This document shows, piece after piece, positions 61,126 through 64,000 of a DNA stretch of 64,000 nt. Source of the stretch: Spirochaetaceae bacterium (GTDB lineage Bacteria; Spirochaetota; Spirochaetia; Treponematales; Treponemataceae). The notes under the pieces are model-generated. The model saw only the letters and a program-made list of their open reading frames with translations. It was not told where the DNA came from and did not search any database. Position numbers and translations under genes: made by a program. The DNA lies in the NCBI GenBank assembly GCA_017936665.1, contig JAGBFB010000014.1, forward strand, positions 27,946 through 91,945, in the 5' to 3' direction. Within the stretch, counting starts at the first letter, position 1. Every line of letters begins with the position of its first letter.

Positions 61126-61453
61126 GGCTTTTCCTTAGTTTTTATTTTTGCTTATAAGCATTGTCATTTTCTGACAAATGATGTTCAACGAACATCTAAG
61201 AACTGTTCTATATCCTTATTATGTGTTTAAAAATCGATTTTGAAGAAAATTTTAGAAAAAAAATTAAAAAAATTTGTATTTTTTTGAAAAATGTATATAT
61301 ATGCAAAAAAATGCTAGTTTTTTTTATCAAAAAAGTGCCGTTTTTTTGTTAAAAAGTGCCACTTATTTAAAAAAAAGTGCCACTTTTTTTTGATAGAGTA
61401 AATTTGTGATTATTTATATTATATTGGTGTATGTTTATGTAAAAAGAGAAATG
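61126..61453. other. 328 bp AT-rich region between HU gene and CRISPR array
   Basis: No gene. Contents: the HU ribosome-binding site, the inverted repeat at 61180-61196 (GATGTTC-AAC-GAACATC), long A- and T-tracts, three GTGCC palindromes at 61329-61391, and the start of the array. No tracrRNA anti-repeat was seen when looking for sequence complementary to the start of the repeat. Confidence 0.7.
61329..61391 (+). repeat. three tandem GTGCC palindromes in A/T tracts
   Basis: 61329-61347, 61351-61368 and 61369-61391 each have an A-tract, GTGCC(A/G) and a T-tract. The third is a perfect odd-length palindrome: eight A, GTGCCAC, eight T. Located 63 bp before the first CRISPR repeat. Confidence 0.75.
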
Positions 61454-64000
61454 GTGTTTTGTAGTTTGTTTTTAATTTTGTGATATAATATATAGTAAAA
61501 TCAATAAATGAAACTTCTTGTTGTGGTTCGGTTATTTTTAATTTTGTGATATAATTCGCTAATCCTAATATGGATGTAGATACAAGTTGTGGTTCGGTTA
61601 TTTTTAATTTTGTGATATAATAATAATGTGAAAGCATATTCCAATTGCAAAGTTGTGGTTCGGTTATTTTTAATTTTGTGATATAATAATTTCAACTAAA
61701 TTAAGAATATCTTCACAGTTGTGGTTCGGTTATTTTTAATTTTGTGATATAATATCATAATCTTTAATCTGATTATCAAGATTGTTGTGGTTCGGTTATT
61801 TTTAATTTTGTGATATAATAAAGTAACTTCTCCAAAGAAATATGGACAAGTTGTGGTTCGGTTATTTTTAATTTTGTGATATAATTAATTCTGGAAGTGG
61901 TTTATTTTATGACGTGTTGTGGTTCGGTTATTTTTAATTTTGTGATATAATCAAAAAAGCAGAAGAAAATAAAAGAGATGAGTTGTGGTTCGGTTATTTT
62001 TAATTTTGTGATATAATTGCTTTTCTTTCAGCATTGTTAAAATCATAGTTGTGGTTCGGTTATTTTTAATTTTGTGATATAATGAATTGTTAAAGACATA
62101 TCAGCGTCAAGAAGTTGTGGTTCGGTTATTTTTAATTTTGTGATATAATTCTTTGCATTTCTGGACGTGAATCTAAACTGTTGTGGTTCGGTTATTTTTA
62201 ATTTTGTGATATAATTAATTGGTTTAGTAATGGGTCTTGATGTTAGTTGTGGTTCGGTTATTTTTAATTTTGTGATATAATTAATTATATCTTAACTTTG
62301 CAAAATTACGGGTTGTGGTTCGGTTATTTTTAATTTTGTGATATAATATAGAAGTTTTTGCTTTACTTCCGTTGCGTGTTGTGGTTCGGTTATTTTTAAT
62401 TTTGTGATATAATCAAATAAAGTTGACTGTATAACTTTTCATAGTTGTGGTTCGGTTATTTTTAATTTTGTGATATAATTGTTTTTCTTCTTCATCTGTC
62501 ATTCTGCTAGTTGTGGTTCGGTTATTTTTAATTTTGTGATATAATTGAAGTGGATCATACATCAAATTAAATTCAGTTGTGGTTCGGTTATTTTTAATTT
62601 TGTGATATAATGAATGCGATTAAAAGCAGAACTAAAAGACAAGTTGTGGTTCGGTTATTTTTAATTTTGTGATATAATTTTGTTCATAAACATATCATTG
62701 AATTGAATGTTGTGGTTCGGTTATTTTTAATTTTGTGATATAATTTCTTTCAATATTTTCTGGTGGACTAATTAGTTGTGGTTCGGTTATTTTTAATTTT
62801 GTGATATAATCAACAGAAGTTGAAGAAGTGCGTTCTTTGAGTTGTGGTTCGGTTATTTTTAATTTGTGATATAATAAAAGTATTGTGAATTCTGTTTATC
62901 TAACAGTTGTGGTTCGGTTATTTTTAATTTTGTGATATAATTTTATTCCTTCAAAATCTGCTCCACTCATTGTTGTGGTTCGGTTATTTTTAATTTTGTG
63001 ATATAATAGAAAAACAATGGATCAAAGATAATTATATGTTGTGGTTCGGTTATTTTTAATTTTGTGATATAATAATGTTGTAAACTGGTGATGTCATTTT
63101 ATAGTTGTGGTTCGGTTATTTTTAATTTTGTGATATAATAATTAATAAAAGTATGCGTTGAAATCTATCGTTGTTGTTCGGTTATTTTTAATTTTGTGAT
63201 ATAATTATTTGTGTTTACACAATATGCTTTTTCTGGTTGTGGTTCGGTTATTTTTAATTTTGTGATATAATCATTGTGTAATCAACATCTGGAATAAGTA
63301 AGTTGTGGTTCGGTTATTTTTAATTTTGTGATATAATAAAGAATTAAATGCAGAACTTATATTCATAGTTGTGGTTCGGTTATTTTTAATTTTGTGATAT
63401 AATTTGGATGAAAAAGGTTGTGTGCAAGGTGCAGTTGTGGTTCGGTTATTTTTAATTTTGTGATATAATTTCCTTTTTTGAGTTCTTCAATTCCGTCTGG
63501 TTGTGGTTCGGTTATTTTTAATTTTGTGATATAATCTTTCCATTCGTTTAGAATGTTGAACATAAGTTGTGGTTCGGTTATTTTTAATTTTGTGATATAA
63601 TTCAAGATTTTTGGACTTAGGAATTCCATTTGTTGTGGTTCGGTTATTTTTAATTTTGTGATATAATGTTTGATAAAGGGAGATAGCCTGTTGACTAGTT
63701 GTGGTTCGGTTATTTTTAATTTTGTGATATAATAAAAATTCAAAACTTCATAATACCGACTTGGTTGTGGTTCGGTTATTTTTAATTTTGTGATATAATA
63801 TTAAAAGGTGAAGCAGGAAAACTAGCAGTGTTGTGGTTCGGTTATTTTTAATTTTGTGATATAATTACCCATATCATCACACCACAAAAGACTTAGTTGT
63901 GGTTCGGTTATTTTTAATTTTGTGATATAATTAATTACAATCAAGTTATCAATGCTCCAAAGTTGTGGTTCGGTTATTTTTAATTTTGTGATATAATAGG
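61454..64000 (+). CRISPR. type II-like CRISPR array, 39 repeats, open at right edge
   Basis: 39 repeats and 38 complete spacers, plus three bases of the next at the window edge. Repeat is 36 bp, starting GTTGTGGTTCGG and ending TTTGTGATATAAT. Spacers are 30 nt except one of 31 (62612-62642); the period is 66 bp. The first copy (61454-61489) is degenerate in its left half. Variants: a 35 bp copy at 62841 and one with G to T at 63170. Every repeat ends with TGATATAAT, a perfect extended -10 promoter, so each spacer can be transcribed from its own repeat, as known for Neisseria type II-C arrays. Spacers look unrelated to each other. No cas genes are in the window. Confidence 0.95.

Noticed and set aside
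61180..61196. LexA box upstream of the HU gene
   Set aside because: The inverted repeat reads GTTC-AAC-GAAC, the reverse of the Gram-positive LexA arrangement GAAC-n4-GTTC.
61419..63743. Reading frames on the minus strand of the CRISPR array with repeated YITKLKITEPQ
   Set aside because: They are translations of the CRISPR repeat (66 bp period is a multiple of three) and not proteins.

Overview
The window looks like a chromosomal segment of a host-associated spirochaete close to Treponema. It is strongly AT-rich, Shine-Dalgarno sites are purine-rich where present, and the gene set includes a spirochaete-type beta-propeller lipoprotein next to secA, an rplM-rpsI-recX block, an HTH-receiver regulator, OmpA-type and beta-barrel envelope proteins, and a GHTA-type OmpA domain. 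The genus is an inference from gene content; no rRNA or tRNA gene was seen.

Layout. 1-5.4 kb: end of queD, hisF-hisH, a small membrane protein, a RecQ-type helicase, an OmpA-family protein and a membrane-anchored nuclease-like protein. 5.5-9.3 kb: one leftward transcript for an ABC importer (lipoprotein, permease, ATPase) followed by azlC-azlD, with a terminator after the lipoprotein gene. 9.4-18.1 kb: envelope protein, coaX, hisS, a five-gene leftward envelope/nudix operon and secA. 18.1-21 kb: palindrome-rich spacer, rplM-rpsI-recX and the regulator. 21-26.8 kb: sppA, membrane protein, MBL hydrolase, FGGY-like kinase, PRPP synthase and an amidohydrolase lacking its catalytic core. 27-32.6 kb: diaminobutyrate aminotransferase and decarboxylase (1,3-diaminopropane route), a U32 protein and a thioesterase.

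32.6-45.2 kb is the most interesting region: one leftward operon of 13 genes encoding an LDH-fold dehydrogenase with a malate-type specificity residue, fumarase, HdrB, HdrC, HdrA, an NADH-oxidising Flx module (FlxD, C, B, A), the iron-sulfur and flavoprotein subunits of a soluble fumarate reductase, an AspT-like exchanger and a small ferredoxin. Read together, the genes predict conversion of oxaloacetate to succinate, with the last step driven by a cytoplasmic flavin-bifurcating complex that could reduce ferredoxin at the same time. No membrane anchor or cytochrome b subunit is present.

45.4-61.1 kb: radical SAM protein, FAD dehydrogenase, ankyrin protein, zinc-ribbon protein, SDR, pheS-pheT, HAD phosphatase, a P-loop kinase, a lipoprotein whose promoter spacer holds a nine-G tract (candidate phase variation), hflX, a Wzi-like barrel and a Bacteroidetes-type HU protein. 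61.45-64 kb: a CRISPR array with 39 repeats running off the right edge. Repeats are 36 bp, spacers 30 bp, and each repeat ends in a perfect extended -10 promoter element, as in type II-C systems. No cas gene or tracrRNA lies inside the window.
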